64,000 nt of DNA from an uncultured Lachnospiraceae bacterium (GCA_947384285.1 CANDGI010000011.1:1-64000); one strand, 5' to 3'; positions 9,901 through 20,868 are shown, counted from the stretch's first letter. Numbers and translations: made by a program. The notes: a model not told the origin generated them from the sequence alone.

Positions 9901-10567
9901 GATGATTTTAAATAGGGTAATTTGTCTGGCACTTGGGTATGTGTTCGGCCTGTTTCAGACAGGATATATTTATGGGAAGCTCCACCATATTGATATCAGG
10001 GAATATGGGAGCGGAAATGCAGGAACGACGAATACGCTGCGTACACTTGGATGGAAGGCAGGGCTGATTACTTTTCTGGGAGATGCGGGCAAAGCAATTT
10101 TAGCTATGGTGATTGCCTGGTTTATGTTTCATGAAAAATACCCGGGACAGGCGCATCTTCTGGAAATGTATGCAGGGCTTGGAACAGTACTGGGGCACAA
10201 TTTTCCATTCTATATGAAATTTAAAGGGGGAAAGGGTATTGCCTGTACCGCAGGGTTTTTGATTACTTTTTATCCGCCCATGGCAATTCTTTGCCTGGCA
10301 GTATTTGTGGGTGCGGTTGCGGTTACAAGATATGTGTCCCTGGGTTCTATCTTGGTTTCCATCTGTTTTTATATACAGTTGATTGTATTTGGACAGATGG
10401 GGTATTTGTGGGTAGATGCAGAATTGCTGCCGGAAGTCTACGTGGTAGGCGCAGTTTTTACGGTTCTGGCGATTTGGAAGCATCGGGCCAATGTGAAACG
10501 GCTGGTGAGCGGGACGGAGAATAAATTTTCGATTACCAAGTCCGGCAGTTTGAATAAAACGAAATAG
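9893..10567 (+). CDS. plsY: Glycerol-3-phosphate acyltransferase PlsY
   Basis: 224 residues, an integral membrane protein with about five helices. It shows the family's motifs [12 protein letters not shown] (about residues 38-49), [15 protein letters not shown] (about residues 102-116) and a third Gly-rich loop. PlsY transfers the acyl group from acyl-phosphate to glycerol-3-phosphate, the first step of phospholipid synthesis in most Gram-positive bacteria. It overlaps der by eight bases. ATG 9893 and ATG 9902 are both possible starts. The gpsA gene that often follows plsY is absent here. Confidence 0.95.
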   Translation: MGRMILNRVICLALGYVFGLFQTGYIYGKLHHIDIREYGSGNAGTTNTLRTLGWKAGLITFLGDAGKAILAMVIAWFMFHEKYPGQAHLLEMYAGLGTVLGHNFPFYMKFKGGKGIACTAGFLITFYPPMAILCLAVFVGAVAVTRYVSLGSILVSICFYIQLIVFGQMGYLWVDAELLPEVYVVGAVFTVLAIWKHRANVKRLVSGTENKFSITKSGSLNKTK

Positions 10568-10579
10568 GATGCTTAAGAT

Positions 10580-10625
10580 AAATGGAGAAAGAGAGTCTCG
10601 AGGGTGGGATTCTCTTTTTCTTTCA
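10580..10625 (+). terminator. Probable terminator after plsY
   Basis: GAGAAAGAGAGTC is nearly complementary to GATTCTCTTTTTC, with a T-rich right arm. The stem is imperfect. Confidence 0.4.
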
Positions 10626-10767
10626 AGAGATGGCAGGTTTTTATATTTGGGGCGCAGGTCAATGGAGGGACAGTTTTCCTCACACAAACAGGGAAGTGTT
10701 CTGGCGGACATTTTATATTTGGTAAGGTGGATTATCTTGATGACGATTGTTTGGAAAAGGTGGATTT

Positions 10768-11547
10768 ATGTTAAGTACGGGAATGGTTTTGGAGAAACGG
10801 TATGAAATACGAAGAATTTTGGGGAGAGGGGGTTCTTCCTGTGTTTATTTTGCTTATGACAGGGAAACAGGCAGGAACCGGGCCGTTAAGGAAATCTGTA
10901 AGTTTCAGAATGGGCAGGCAGAACTTCTGGCGCGTCAGGAGATAGAGCTGATACAAAGGCTGCGGTATCCTTATTTTCCAGAAATCGAAGAGATCATAGA
11001 AAAAGATCAAGTGTTTTACATAATAATGGAGTACCTAGAGGGGGAGACATTGGCGCAGGTTTTAGCGCGGGCAGGCGCAGGGCCTTGGCAGCAGGTGGTC
11101 CGGTGGGCAAGAGATATGTGCCTGGTCTTAGGCTATCTCCATGCGTGCCAGCCCCCGGTTATTTACCGGGATATGAAGCCGGAAAATATTATGCTGCAGC
11201 CGGGTGGGAATCTGCGCCTTATCGACTTTGGCGCAGCATGGACAGGCTTAGGGTGCGGCGGCAAGGCAGAGGCCAGCCTTGGAACCAGAGGCTATGCAGC
11301 GCCAGAACAGCTTACAGGAGAACCCATAGACGCCCGCACAGACATTTACGGTCTTGGCGCAACCATGTATCATTTATTAACCGGAAAAGACCCCAGCAGG
11401 TTTCCATGCGGACAATATTCCATCCGCCATTGGAATCGAAGGCTTCCTCGCAAACTGGCAAAAATCGTGCAGAAGTGTACCAGCCCCCGGCCAGATGGCC
11501 GCTACTCCTCCTGCGAAGAACTCCGCCAAGCCTTGGAACAAATTTGA
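10768..11547 (+). CDS. Hanks-type serine/threonine protein kinase, catalytic domain only
   Basis: 259 residues. Kinase landmarks are present: Gly loop GRGGSS (residues 19-24), Lys41 in AVKE, catalytic loop YRDMKPEN (Asp135; the usual HRD His is Tyr, a common bacterial variant), DFG (153-155) and APE (178-180). The domain ends about 80 residues after APE, with no juxtamembrane segment, membrane helix or PASTA repeats, so it is shorter than PrkC and should be cytoplasmic. Start ATG 10768 follows AAAAGGTGG; a TTG at 10747 is less likely. It stands alone, with a promoter for the next gene downstream. No cognate PP2C phosphatase is in the window. Confidence 0.88.
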   Translation: MLSTGMVLEKRYEIRRILGRGGSSCVYFAYDRETGRNRAVKEICKFQNGQAELLARQEIELIQRLRYPYFPEIEEIIEKDQVFYIIMEYLEGETLAQVLARAGAGPWQQVVRWARDMCLVLGYLHACQPPVIYRDMKPENIMLQPGGNLRLIDFGAAWTGLGCGGKAEASLGTRGYAAPEQLTGEPIDARTDIYGLGATMYHLLTGKDPSRFPCGQYSIRHWNRRLPRKLAKIVQKCTSPRPDGRYSSCEELRQALEQI

Positions 11548-11699
11548 AAACATGGCGCACTTCTTCCAGCGCATTGAAATATAAACCTTTTGCCACAGTA
11601 CGGCAAAATCTTCCAAAAAAGCAACGTTTGGCAGCCCCAGGCTGCCGTCCGTCCCCAAAGCACCCCCTTCTTTGTACTGGAAAGTCCCCCCAAAACCTT

Positions 11700-11728
11700 T
11701 TGCAAATCCCCCAAACTTGTGGTACAAT
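11700..11728 (+). promoter_or_regulatory. Sigma-A promoter for the topoisomerase B-subunit gene
   Basis: TTGCAA (11700-11705), 17 bases, TACAAT (11723-11728), 54 bases before the ATG. The 150 bases upstream hold only a short hairpin, GGCAGCC-CCA-GGCTGCC, near 11628. Confidence 0.7.
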
Positions 11729-11739
11729 AAGCAAGTTGA

Positions 11740-13704
<1,965 letters not shown>

Positions 13705-13799
13705 ACAGGCAGGAGGATTACTGCAAAAGCCTGCGGCTTTTACAGTAAGGATGCCATGCGGCTGGCGAAACAGCAGGCTGAGTAAGATGGAGGATTATT

Positions 13800-16049
13800 A
13801 TGCAGCAAAAGCAGGAAAAGGAACAGATTATCCGAACAGAGTATTCGGAGTTAATGCAGAAATCATATATTGATTATGCCATGAGCGTTATCATTGCAAG
13901 GGCTCTGCCGGATGTGCGGGACGGCTTAAAACCGGTGCAGAGAAGAACCCTTTATGACATGCATGAGCTAGGCATCCGCCATGACAGGCCTTACCGGAAA
14001 TGCGCCCGTATTGTGGGGGATACCATGGGTAAATACCATCCCCATGGGGACAGCTCCATCTATGAGGCTCTGGTGGTGATGGAGCAGGATTTTAAAAAGG
14101 GACTGCCCCTGGTAGACGGGCACGGGAACTTCGGCTCCATTGAAGGGGACGGGGCGGCTGCCATGCGTTACACGGAAGCGCGCTTACAGAAAATCACCCA
14201 GGAAGCCTACCTGGCTGACCTGGATAAAGATGTGGTGGATTTCGTGCCTAATTTTGACGAGACGGAGAAAGAACCCTCCGTGCTTCCGGTAAAGGTGCCG
14301 AACCTGTTAATCAATGGGGCGGAGGGAATTGCGGTAGGCATGGCAACCAGCATTCCGCCCCACAATTTTTCAGAGGTGATTGACGGGGTAAAAGCCTATA
14401 TGAAAAATCCTGACATTACCACGGAAGAAATGATGCAGCATATCAAGGGGCCGGATTTCCCCACCGGCGGAATTGTGGTAAACCAGTCGGATTTGCTGCA
14501 CATTTATGAGACAGGAGCCGGGAAAATAAAAATCCGCGGAAAAGTGGAAATCGAACAGGCAAAGGGCGGCAAGCAGCGGCTGGTTATTACGGAAATCCCA
14601 TATACCATGGTGGGAGCCAATATCGGGAAATTCCTGATGGATGTCTATAACCTGGTTGAAACCCGCAAAACCAACGATATTGTGGACATTTCCAATCAGT
14701 CCTCCAAGGAAGGCATTCGCATCGTGCTGGATTTGAAAAAGGGCACAGACGTGGAAAACCTCTGCAATATGCTTTACAAAAAGACCAGGCTGGAGGACAC
14801 GTTCGGGGTCAACATGCTTGCAGTTGCAGATGGAAGGCCGGAAACCATGGGGATCGTGCCCATCATCCGCCATCATGTGAATTTCCAGTATGAGCTGGCA
14901 ACCAGAAAATACAAGACCCTTCTGGCAAAGGAGCTGGAGAAAAAAGAAATCCAGGAAGGGTTAATCAAGGCCTGCGATGTGATTGATCTGATTATAGAGA
15001 TTCTCCGGGGCTCCAAAAACATCCGGGATGCCAAGGACTGCCTGATGAACGGAAACACGGAGAAGATAGAATTCCGCTACAAAGGCTCCGAAGCAGACGC
15101 CAGACAGCTCTGCTTTACCGAACGGCAGGCAGCGGCGATTTTGGAAATGCGGCTTTATAAGCTGATTGGACTGGAAATCGAAGCGTTGATGAAGGATCAT
15201 GAGACCACCCTTTCCAATATTGCAAAATATGAAGAAATCTTGGGAAGCCGCGCCGCCATGGCAAAGGTTATCATAAAGGAATTAAACCGTTTCCAGAAGG
15301 AATACGGCGCTGCCCGGAAAACTGCCATTGAAAATGCGGCGGAAGCAGTCTATGAGGAAAAGAAAATAGAGGAAATGCCGGTGGTGCTTCTGATGGATCG
15401 TTTCGGATATGTAAAAACCGTAGATGTGCCTGCTTATGAGCGGAACAAAGAGGCGGCGGACGGGGAAAACAAATATGTGATTTCCTGTATGAATACAGAC
15501 AGGCTCTGCATTTTTACAGATAAGGGACAGCTTCACACGGTAAAGGTGTCAGATCTGCCCCATGGAAAATTCCGTGACAAGGGAACGCCCTTGGACAACA
15601 TAAGCAATTATAATAGCAGCGAGGAAGTTATGCTCTGCGTCAGCAGCTTAAGCGCCCTGCTTGGGAAAAACCTGCTTTTTGCAAGCAGCAGCGGCATGTT
15701 AAAGCAGGTAAGGGGAGAAGAATTTGACGTAACAAAGCGCACCGTGGCAGCCACAAAATTAAATGAAGGAGAGACCTTGCTTTTTGTGGAAATTTTGTCG
15801 GAAACCCAAGAGGAAAGCATTGTCATGCAGACAGAAAAAAACATGTTTCTGCGGTTCCCATCTTCCGATGTGCCAGAGAAGAAAAAAGGAGCCATCGGCG
15901 TCCGTGGCATGAAAATAGACGAGAAGGACAGCCTGAAAGCCGTCTATCTGCTGGGGCAGGAGGAAAAAATCATCCAGATAAAAGAAAAAGAAATTGCCCT
16001 CCACAGGCTTCGGATCGCCAACCGGGACGGCAAAGGCGTGAAAAAGTAG
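13800..16049 (+). CDS. Type IIA DNA topoisomerase, A subunit (GyrA/ParC family)
   Basis: 749 residues. The catalytic tyrosine lies in AAMRYTEARL. The quinolone-determining region reads HPHGDSSIYEALVVM, with Ser and Glu at the two key sites, the ParC-like and sensitive-type pattern. The C-terminal beta-pinwheel is present, but the gyrase box is degenerate: near residue 700 only KKKGAIGVRGM is seen instead of the canonical Gln-Arg-Arg-Gly-Gly-Arg-Gly. Loss of that box removes supercoiling activity in studied gyrases, which favours a topoisomerase IV-like decatenase. Start ATG 13800 follows GATGGAGGATT. It is co-oriented with, and probably co-transcribed with, the B subunit. Confidence 0.92.
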   Translation: MQQKQEKEQIIRTEYSELMQKSYIDYAMSVIIARALPDVRDGLKPVQRRTLYDMHELGIRHDRPYRKCARIVGDTMGKYHPHGDSSIYEALVVMEQDFKKGLPLVDGHGNFGSIEGDGAAAMRYTEARLQKITQEAYLADLDKDVVDFVPNFDETEKEPSVLPVKVPNLLINGAEGIAVGMATSIPPHNFSEVIDGVKAYMKNPDITTEEMMQHIKGPDFPTGGIVVNQSDLLHIYETGAGKIKIRGKVEIEQAKGGKQRLVITEIPYTMVGANIGKFLMDVYNLVETRKTNDIVDISNQSSKEGIRIVLDLKKGTDVENLCNMLYKKTRLEDTFGVNMLAVADGRPETMGIVPIIRHHVNFQYELATRKYKTLLAKELEKKEIQEGLIKACDVIDLIIEILRGSKNIRDAKDCLMNGNTEKIEFRYKGSEADARQLCFTERQAAAILEMRLYKLIGLEIEALMKDHETTLSNIAKYEEILGSRAAMAKVIIKELNRFQKEYGAARKTAIENAAEAVYEEKKIEEMPVVLLMDRFGYVKTVDVPAYERNKEAADGENKYVISCMNTDRLCIFTDKGQLHTVKVSDLPHGKFRDKGTPLDNISNYNSSEEVMLCVSSLSALLGKNLLFASSSGMLKQVRGEEFDVTKRTVAATKLNEGETLLFVEILSETQEESIVMQTEKNMFLRFPSSDVPEKKKGAIGVRGMKIDEKDSLKAVYLLGQEEKIIQIKEKEIALHRLRIANRDGKGVKK

Positions 16050-16111
16050 TTTCTGGCCCGGCTCAAAAACGAATAAAATGCAAATGACTATTTTCATAGG
16101 CAGTGTGTGGA

Positions 16112-16133
16112 AAGGCACCTCTCGCCTTGTTTT
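16112..16133 (+). terminator. Weak terminator candidate after the topoisomerase A gene
   Basis: AAGGC (16112-16116) and GCCTT (16124-16128), then TTTT from 16130. The stem is short. Confidence 0.35.
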
Positions 16134-16161
16134 AAAATGCTGGGAAAATCTTGGAAATGGA

Positions 16162-16190
16162 TAGACTTTGCGGTTCTCTTATGGTATGCT
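16162..16190 (+). promoter_or_regulatory. Possible promoter for the nadB leader genes
   Basis: TAGACT (16162-16167), 17 bases, TATGCT (16185-16190). Each hexamer matches the consensus at four of six bases. It precedes the 40-residue ORF. Confidence 0.4.
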
Positions 16191-16233
16191 AAAATAAATA
16201 TGGCGTTTTATTTGGCCAGCAGGAGGTGAGCGT

Positions 16234-16356
16234 ATGCCAAATGCCCTTGAAGTAACAAAAGCGGCGATGGATGATTTTAAAAAAATTCAAAAGTATATGG
16301 AATTGGCAAAGGAAGAGAACGCTGTAAAAACATATGCGGAATTGAAGGAGGAATAG
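16234..16356 (+). CDS. Small hydrophilic protein, 40 residues
   Basis: A textbook ribosome site AGGAGGTGAGCGT precedes ATG 16234. The product starts MPNALEVTKAAMDDFKKIQK and is predicted almost wholly helical, with many Lys and Glu. It ends 110 bases before nadB and lies on the same strand. I do not recognise a family. A leader-peptide role for nadBC is possible, but no attenuator follows, and the quality of the ribosome site suggests a translated product in its own right. Confidence 0.5.
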   Translation: MPNALEVTKAAMDDFKKIQKYMELAKEENAVKTYAELKEE

Positions 16357-16425
16357 CTGTCTTTAAAAACATTATTAAATGCGGCAGGCGTGAATCTGAC
16401 GGAGATTGACAGAATAAAAGAATAG
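16357..16425 (+). CDS. Possible 22-residue ORF starting with CTG
   Basis: Right after the stop of the 40-residue ORF, GGAGG with a 5-base spacer precedes CTG 16357. The frame then reads SLKTLLNAAGVNLTEIDRIK to TAG 16423-16425. An amphipathic helix is plausible. The rare CTG start, or an ATG mutated to CTG, keeps confidence low. Confidence 0.25.
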   Translation: MSLKTLLNAAGVNLTEIDRIKE

Positions 16426-16466
16426 TCCAATAGAAAACAAAAAGAGGAAAATCACAGGTGGGGGAC

Positions 16467-17804
16467 ATGGAGAAAGAGACAGATGTTATAATTGTAGGCA
16501 CAGGGGCAGCGGGTCTGTTCTGTGCGCTGCAGCTGCCAGAAAGTGAGAAAATAACCATCATCACAAAGGATGATGCCCAAAACAGCGATTCCTTTCTGGC
16601 ACAAGGCGGAATCTGTGTCCTGCGGTCCGAAGAAGATTTTGATGGATATTTTGAAGATACCATGAAGGCAGGGCATTACAGGAATAACAGGGATTCCGTG
16701 GAAATGATGATACGCAGTTCCCGTGGAATTATTGATTTGCTGTTGGGATACGGCGTAGAGTTTGAGCGCAGGAACGGAGAACTGGCATATACAAGGGAGG
16801 GCGGCCATTCCAGGCCGAGGATTCTGTTCCACGAGGACATTACCGGGAAGGAGATTACCGGGAAGCTGTTAGAGCAGGCGAAAAAGAGAGGAAATATTGC
16901 CATCTATGAGCACACGGAGATGATAGACCTTCTCTGCCAGGACAATATCTGCTATGGAATTGTGGCGGCAGACCGCTGGGGAAAGGTTTTTCCGGTTCAG
17001 GCGAAGCATACGGTGCTGGCTTGCGGAGGTATTGGGGGCTTGTACCGCCATTCCACCAATTTTGCACATTTGACAGGGGATGGCATTGCTGTGGCGCTGC
17101 GCCATGGGATACAGCTTTTGGATGTGAATTTTGTGCAGATACATCCCACCACCCTGTATTCAAAAAAACCAGGCAGGCGGTTTTTGATTTCCGAATCAGT
17201 CCGGGGAGAAGGCGCGGTTTTGTACAATGCAAAGATGGAGCGGTTTGTGGACGAGCTTCTGCCCAGGGATGTGGTTACGGCGGCAATCGAAAAACAGATG
17301 GAACTAGACGAAAAGCCTTATGTCTGGCTGTCCATGGAGCGGATTGCAAAAGAAGATATTTTGAATCATTTCCCCAATATTTACCAGAGATGCCTGGAAG
17401 AAGGATATGATGTGACAAAGGAATGCATTCCGGTGGTGCCGGGGCAGCATTATTTTATGGGAGGCATCCAGTCAGATTTGGATGGCAGGACGTCTATGGA
17501 ATGCCTTTACGCAGTAGGAGAGACAAGCTGTAACGGTGTCCATGGAGCCAACCGCCTTGCCAGCAATTCTCTGTTGGAAAGCCTGGTATTTGCAAGGCGG
17601 GCGGCCAAGGATATTGCATCAGAGAATATGCCAGCAGAACAAAAGAGCGGCATCCAGGGAAATGCTGCGGAGTTGTTTTTGCCGGAAAATTACACGGACA
17701 AAAAGAAGCTGTGCCAGGAAAACAAAGAGATGGTCCGGCAGGAAATAGAGAGGATGAAAAAGGAATATGAACAACAACATAACCATGACGTTAAATGCGG
17801 ATGA
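16467..17804 (+). CDS. nadB: L-aspartate oxidase NadB
   Basis: 445 residues. The FAD-binding motif GTGAAGLFCALQL is at the N-terminus, followed by the family's SFLAQGGI segment, the catalytic-region GGHSRPRI, and HGANRLASNSLLE near the C-terminus. NadB oxidises L-aspartate to iminoaspartate, the first step of de novo NAD synthesis; NadA then condenses it with dihydroxyacetone phosphate. Length is typical of the short clostridial form. ATG 16467 is preferred because AGGTGG sits just before it; an in-frame GTG at 16458 overlaps that site. It overlaps nadC by 38 bases. nadA is not next to it but at 51.5 kb. Confidence 0.94.
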   Translation: MEKETDVIIVGTGAAGLFCALQLPESEKITIITKDDAQNSDSFLAQGGICVLRSEEDFDGYFEDTMKAGHYRNNRDSVEMMIRSSRGIIDLLLGYGVEFERRNGELAYTREGGHSRPRILFHEDITGKEITGKLLEQAKKRGNIAIYEHTEMIDLLCQDNICYGIVAADRWGKVFPVQAKHTVLACGGIGGLYRHSTNFAHLTGDGIAVALRHGIQLLDVNFVQIHPTTLYSKKPGRRFLISESVRGEGAVLYNAKMERFVDELLPRDVVTAAIEKQMELDEKPYVWLSMERIAKEDILNHFPNIYQRCLEEGYDVTKECIPVVPGQHYFMGGIQSDLDGRTSMECLYAVGETSCNGVHGANRLASNSLLESLVFARRAAKDIASENMPAEQKSGIQGNAAELFLPENYTDKKKLCQENKEMVRQEIERMKKEYEQQHNHDVKCG

Positions 17805-18621
17805 ACTGATTTTACAGGCTTTGAGGGAGGACATTTCCAGTGAGGATGTGAGCACCAATGCAGTGATGCCAAAGGCGCAGAAAGGAGAAGCCCAATTAAT
17901 CTGCAAGCAGGATGGAGTGCTTGCCGGGCTGTCTGTGTTCCAGCGGGTGTTTGAACTGCTGGATGAGACGGTTTCTGTGGAATTTCATTTTTCAGATGGG
18001 GACAAAGTGAAAAAAGGGGATTTGATTGGGACGGTAACAGGCGATATCCGGGCGGTTTTGTCCGGGGAGCGCACAGCCTTGAACTATCTGCAGCGTATGA
18101 GTGGAATCGCCACTTACACCAGCTCTATTGCTGATTTGCTGAAGGGAAGCAAGGTAAAATTGTTAGACACAAGGAAAACCACCCCCAACATGCGTATTTT
18201 TGAAAAATATTCCGTGAAGGTGGGCGGCGGTTACAATCACCGTTATAACCTTTCCGACGGGGTTTTATTAAAGGATAATCATATCGGCGCGGCAGGCGGC
18301 GTAAAGGAAGCAGTCTTGATGGCAAAGGAGTACGCGCCTTTTGTGCGGAAAATTGAAATCGAATGCGAAACCGTAGAGATGGTGCAGGAAGCGGTGGAAG
18401 CAGGAGCCGACATTATCATGCTGGACAATATGACGGTGGAGGAAATGGAGAAAGCCATCGCATACGTGGATGGAAGGGCGGAAATTGAATGCTCCGGCAA
18501 TGTGACAAAGGAAAACATCGAACGCTACATATCCCTGGGAGTAGACTATATTTCCAGCGGCGCATTGACCCATTCAGCGCCGATTATGGATATCTCACTG
18601 AAGAACCTTCATGCTGTGTAA
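17767..18621 (+). CDS. nadC: Quinolinate phosphoribosyltransferase NadC
   Basis: 284 residues, normal for the family. Recognised from LREDISSEDVSTNA at the N-terminus, the active-site DTRKTTPNMR (about residues 135-144), KVGGGYNHRYNL and DNHI, and the C-terminal ISSGALTHSAP. It converts quinolinate and PRPP to nicotinate mononucleotide, CO2 and pyrophosphate. ATG 17767 lies inside the end of nadB, so translation is probably coupled. The operon ends here, where the mobile island begins. Confidence 0.95.
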   Translation: MNNNITMTLNADELILQALREDISSEDVSTNAVMPKAQKGEAQLICKQDGVLAGLSVFQRVFELLDETVSVEFHFSDGDKVKKGDLIGTVTGDIRAVLSGERTALNYLQRMSGIATYTSSIADLLKGSKVKLLDTRKTTPNMRIFEKYSVKVGGGYNHRYNLSDGVLLKDNHIGAAGGVKEAVLMAKEYAPFVRKIEIECETVEMVQEAVEAGADIIMLDNMTVEEMEKAIAYVDGRAEIECSGNVTKENIERYISLGVDYISSGALTHSAPIMDISLKNLHAV

Positions 18622-18692
18622 AATAGAATATTTTTTTAGAACCGCAAGGGAGGGACAGCCTTTGCTGTCGCCAGATAAGGATGTTTTTATGT

Positions 18693-18734
18693 AGGATACA
18701 GTGTAACTCGGCAAAAGGGATTACACCGTATCCT
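18693..18734. terminator. Stem-loop between nadC and the recombinase remnant
   Basis: AGGATACAGTGTAA (18693-18706) pairs with TTACACCGTATCCT (18721-18734) with one mismatch, and TTTTGTT follows on the plus strand. It sits four bases beyond the stop of the minus-strand recombinase fragment, so it can serve both strands. It may also mark the element's end. Confidence 0.6.
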
Positions 18735-18738
18735 TTTG

Positions 18739-19341
18739 TTATGCTACGAATTTGAAATCCTGCGGGTTGTTCCGTATTTCTTCCATCGTGGCGAGGATTT
18801 CTTTTTCGGTGGGAATATCTATCATACCCACCGCCGTAAAATAAATATCTATCTTCACATGGCTGTAACCGCTGGATTTGTCGCTGTTGTGGACTTCGAT
18901 ACGCTCAATCAGCGAATTGACAAGCGTAGGGGTAAGCTCCTTGATGTCGGTCATCTCCCGCAAAGTGCGTAAGACAAGCCTTAAATCCATTACCCGCTGT
19001 TCGGCGTTCTGCAAGGTCTGGCGGTTTTCTTCCACTTCCAGCGTCAATGCTTTCTGCTCCTTTTCATAGCTTTGGAGCATTTTGGCAAACCGTTCGTCGG
19101 AGAGGATGCCGCCTGCGTTCTGTTCAAACACTTTTTCAATCAGCCTGTCGATTTCCGCTATCCGCTTTGTGCCGTCCTCAACCGCCTGCTGAAGTTGTTG
19201 GTATTCCTTCTGCCGCATGGCGTTGTTTTTCTTTGCCAGCAGATACAGGAATACCGGCTCATAACAGCGGACAAAATCGGATAAGTCGCTGACAGCTTCC
19301 AGCACAAGCCTTTCAAGGACAATATCACGGATATAGTGCAT
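18739..19341 (-). pseudogene. Large serine recombinase, C-terminal fragment
   Basis: 200 residues from the ATG at 19341. The start (CTMHYIRD, then VLERLVLEAV) and the long coiled-coil region ending in a DUF4368-like tail (LIERIEVH, then KIDIYFTAVG) match the C-terminal part of TnpX/TndX-type large serine recombinases. The catalytic N-terminal resolvase domain and the zinc-ribbon part, roughly 300 residues, are missing. Family-like residues continue about a dozen codons 5' of the ATG and then stop at about 19375, where the next remnant ends. It is therefore a truncated remnant of a conjugative or mobilisable transposon, and its base composition (GC-rich third positions) differs from the AT-rich genes beside it. 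Confidence 0.8.
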
Positions 19342-19371
19342 GGTGCATTCCCCTCTGCCGGATTTTCTTAA

Positions 19372-19821
19372 TTATGCCATTTGCATTATCTGTTTTTTTA
19401 ATTCCTTAATTATATCAAGGGGTAATTCTGTGTAATCAGCTATATCTTCCAGCGGCATTTTTCCGGCTTTAATCATACGCATGGCCGTCTTTTTTACACC
19501 TTTTAACTCAGCTTCATTTCTCATATCTTCCATGATTTTACACATAGCAGCAACTCCTTTCTCGTCTTCTTTGAAATATCTTGCCCTTTTCGCAAGCGCC
19601 TCATAATTCATATCGTTTGGATTGGTACATGAAAAATCGTGCATTAACTTTCCGATTTCGTCATTGCCCCTATATTTACCATTCACATATACGATATGCG
19701 ATCCGTCATCAAACAATTCTTTTTCCTCGTCGATTTCCACATACCGTTGTATGTGATATACGGCTTTGTTTTTTCCCATAACGTCATTTTCTGTAATAAA
19801 AATAACATAGCTGTCAGTCAT
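19372..19821 (-). pseudogene. Rpn-family PD-(D/E)XK nuclease/transposase, C-terminal fragment
   Basis: 149 residues. The text DSYVIFITENDVMGKNKAVYH, and then HIVYVNGKYRG and IGKLMHDFSCTNP, are hallmarks of the C-terminal half of Rpn (recombination-promoting nuclease) family proteins. The N-terminal nuclease core with its catalytic Asp/Glu-x-Lys is absent. Family-like sequence continues about eight codons upstream of the ATG (AGEDTDIM) and then hits a stop near 19845, so the gene was cut there. It directly abuts the recombinase fragment, which suggests a deletion joined two decayed mobile genes. Confidence 0.75.
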
Positions 19822-19903
19822 TATGTCTGTATCTTCCCCTGCCGATTAAATTTTCCCTCTATAGCTATTATTAGTGTTTCTTATCTGTTTTAGAGAAATA
19901 TTA

Positions 19904-20428
19904 TTACATTGTATGATATAGTCCGTCCGTCTTTCGTACATATTCGTTTCTGGCTGCCGAATACATTATACCATTGTACAGCATGAGAAATTCCGCATCT
20001 TCTATTGGGACTGATATTCCGTCAATAATATTTTTATATATTTGATAAGCCTTTTTTGCATCGCCTGTCATTGTCCCTGTTAAATTTCCGTCATTTTCCG
20101 AATGGTAAGCGTCATATGCTGTTTTATATTCATTGTATTCCTCGCTATAGCTTTTTGCCATTCCCGAATCTCGCATCGCTTTTTTCTTTTTTATCAGAAT
20201 ATCGAGTTTGCCCTGCGCATATTCTTCTGCAATCTTTTCCATATCTTCATCTTTTTTAGAAGCTGTCGGGTCTGCCAGTTGCTTAAGGCGGAACTCCACC
20301 AGCGCCAAACCCTTAAATATCCCATATGGGTCAACGACTGCGTTCCAGTTGATGATAAGGGGCTCGTTCATTGAATTTGCCGCGTTTCTGAATAATTCTA
20401 AATCAGAAGTTATTTTTCCTGATCCCAT
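19904..20428 (-). CDS. Unknown protein, possibly the second half of a split gene
   Basis: 174 residues, AT-rich, mostly helical, ending with a segment of the form IEDAEFLMLYNGIMYSAAR. I do not recognise the family. The ATG at 20428 lies inside the end of the preceding minus-strand gene (19-base overlap), and there is no ribosome site before it. Either it is translated by coupling, or the two frames are one gene broken by a frameshift near 20430. The flanking mobile remnants and unlike base composition suggest transferred DNA. Confidence 0.45.
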   Translation of the reverse strand: MGSGKITSDLELFRNAANSMNEPLIINWNAVVDPYGIFKGLALVEFRLKQLADPTASKKDEDMEKIAEEYAQGKLDILIKKKKAMRDSGMAKSYSEEYNEYKTAYDAYHSENDGNLTGTMTGDAKKAYQIYKNIIDGISVPIEDAEFLMLYNGIMYSAARNEYVRKTDGLYHTM

Positions 20429-20868
20429 CGTTGAATCAGACGGCTGCCGTTATCCTTCGCTATCCCTACCTGATTTCCCTGCATATCATAAACAATCAGG
20501 TCGTAATTACAGCCCTGCGGAATATTTTCCAACCGGATTGTGACTTCCGTTCCTAAGCCCATCTTCTCATAAAACTTCTTCTGGGAATAGAAAAAGGAAT
20601 AGCAGTCTGCATCTTCATTTGTATCCAGTTTTCCTTCCAGATAACTGTCACTGTTCTGCAGCAATATACCTAAATCATATGTACTGTAGCAGCGGTCTTC
20701 CCTGTCATCATATTTTGTTTTCTGACGGTAGCTGTCATTTTTATTTTCCTTGCTGTTTTCTGCCAGAACAGTCTGCTCATTCAGTTCTTTCATGGGGGAG
20801 GCAAAGCAGCCTTTTCCATAATGAGAGTCATTTTTCAAGGAACTGTTGATATAATGGGTATGGTTCAT
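20410..20868 (-). CDS. Protein with a PPC-like beta domain, unknown role
   Basis: 152 residues. The C-terminal 90 residues resemble a bacterial pre-peptidase C-terminal (PPC-like) beta sandwich: YLEGKLDTNEDADCYSFF, then TIRLENIPQGCNYDLIVYD. Such domains usually occur in exported proteins, but no signal peptide is present here. GGAGGG lies 11 bases before the ATG at 20868. It overlaps the next minus-strand gene, and the pair may be one frameshifted gene. Confidence 0.5.
   Translation of the reverse strand: MNHTHYINSSLKNDSHYGKGCFASPMKELNEQTVLAENSKENKNDSYRQKTKYDDREDRCYSTYDLGILLQNSDSYLEGKLDTNEDADCYSFFYSQKKFYEKMGLGTEVTIRLENIPQGCNYDLIVYDMQGNQVGIAKDNGSRLIQRWDQEK

Noticed and set aside
10569-10805. 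78-residue frame between plsY and the kinase
   Set aside because: No ribosome site, it covers a probable terminator, and its end overlaps the kinase start.
17021-17410. 129-residue frame inside nadB
   Set aside because: Shadow of nadB in another frame.
18739-19341. An active site-specific recombinase
   Set aside because: The catalytic resolvase domain is missing, so it cannot be active.
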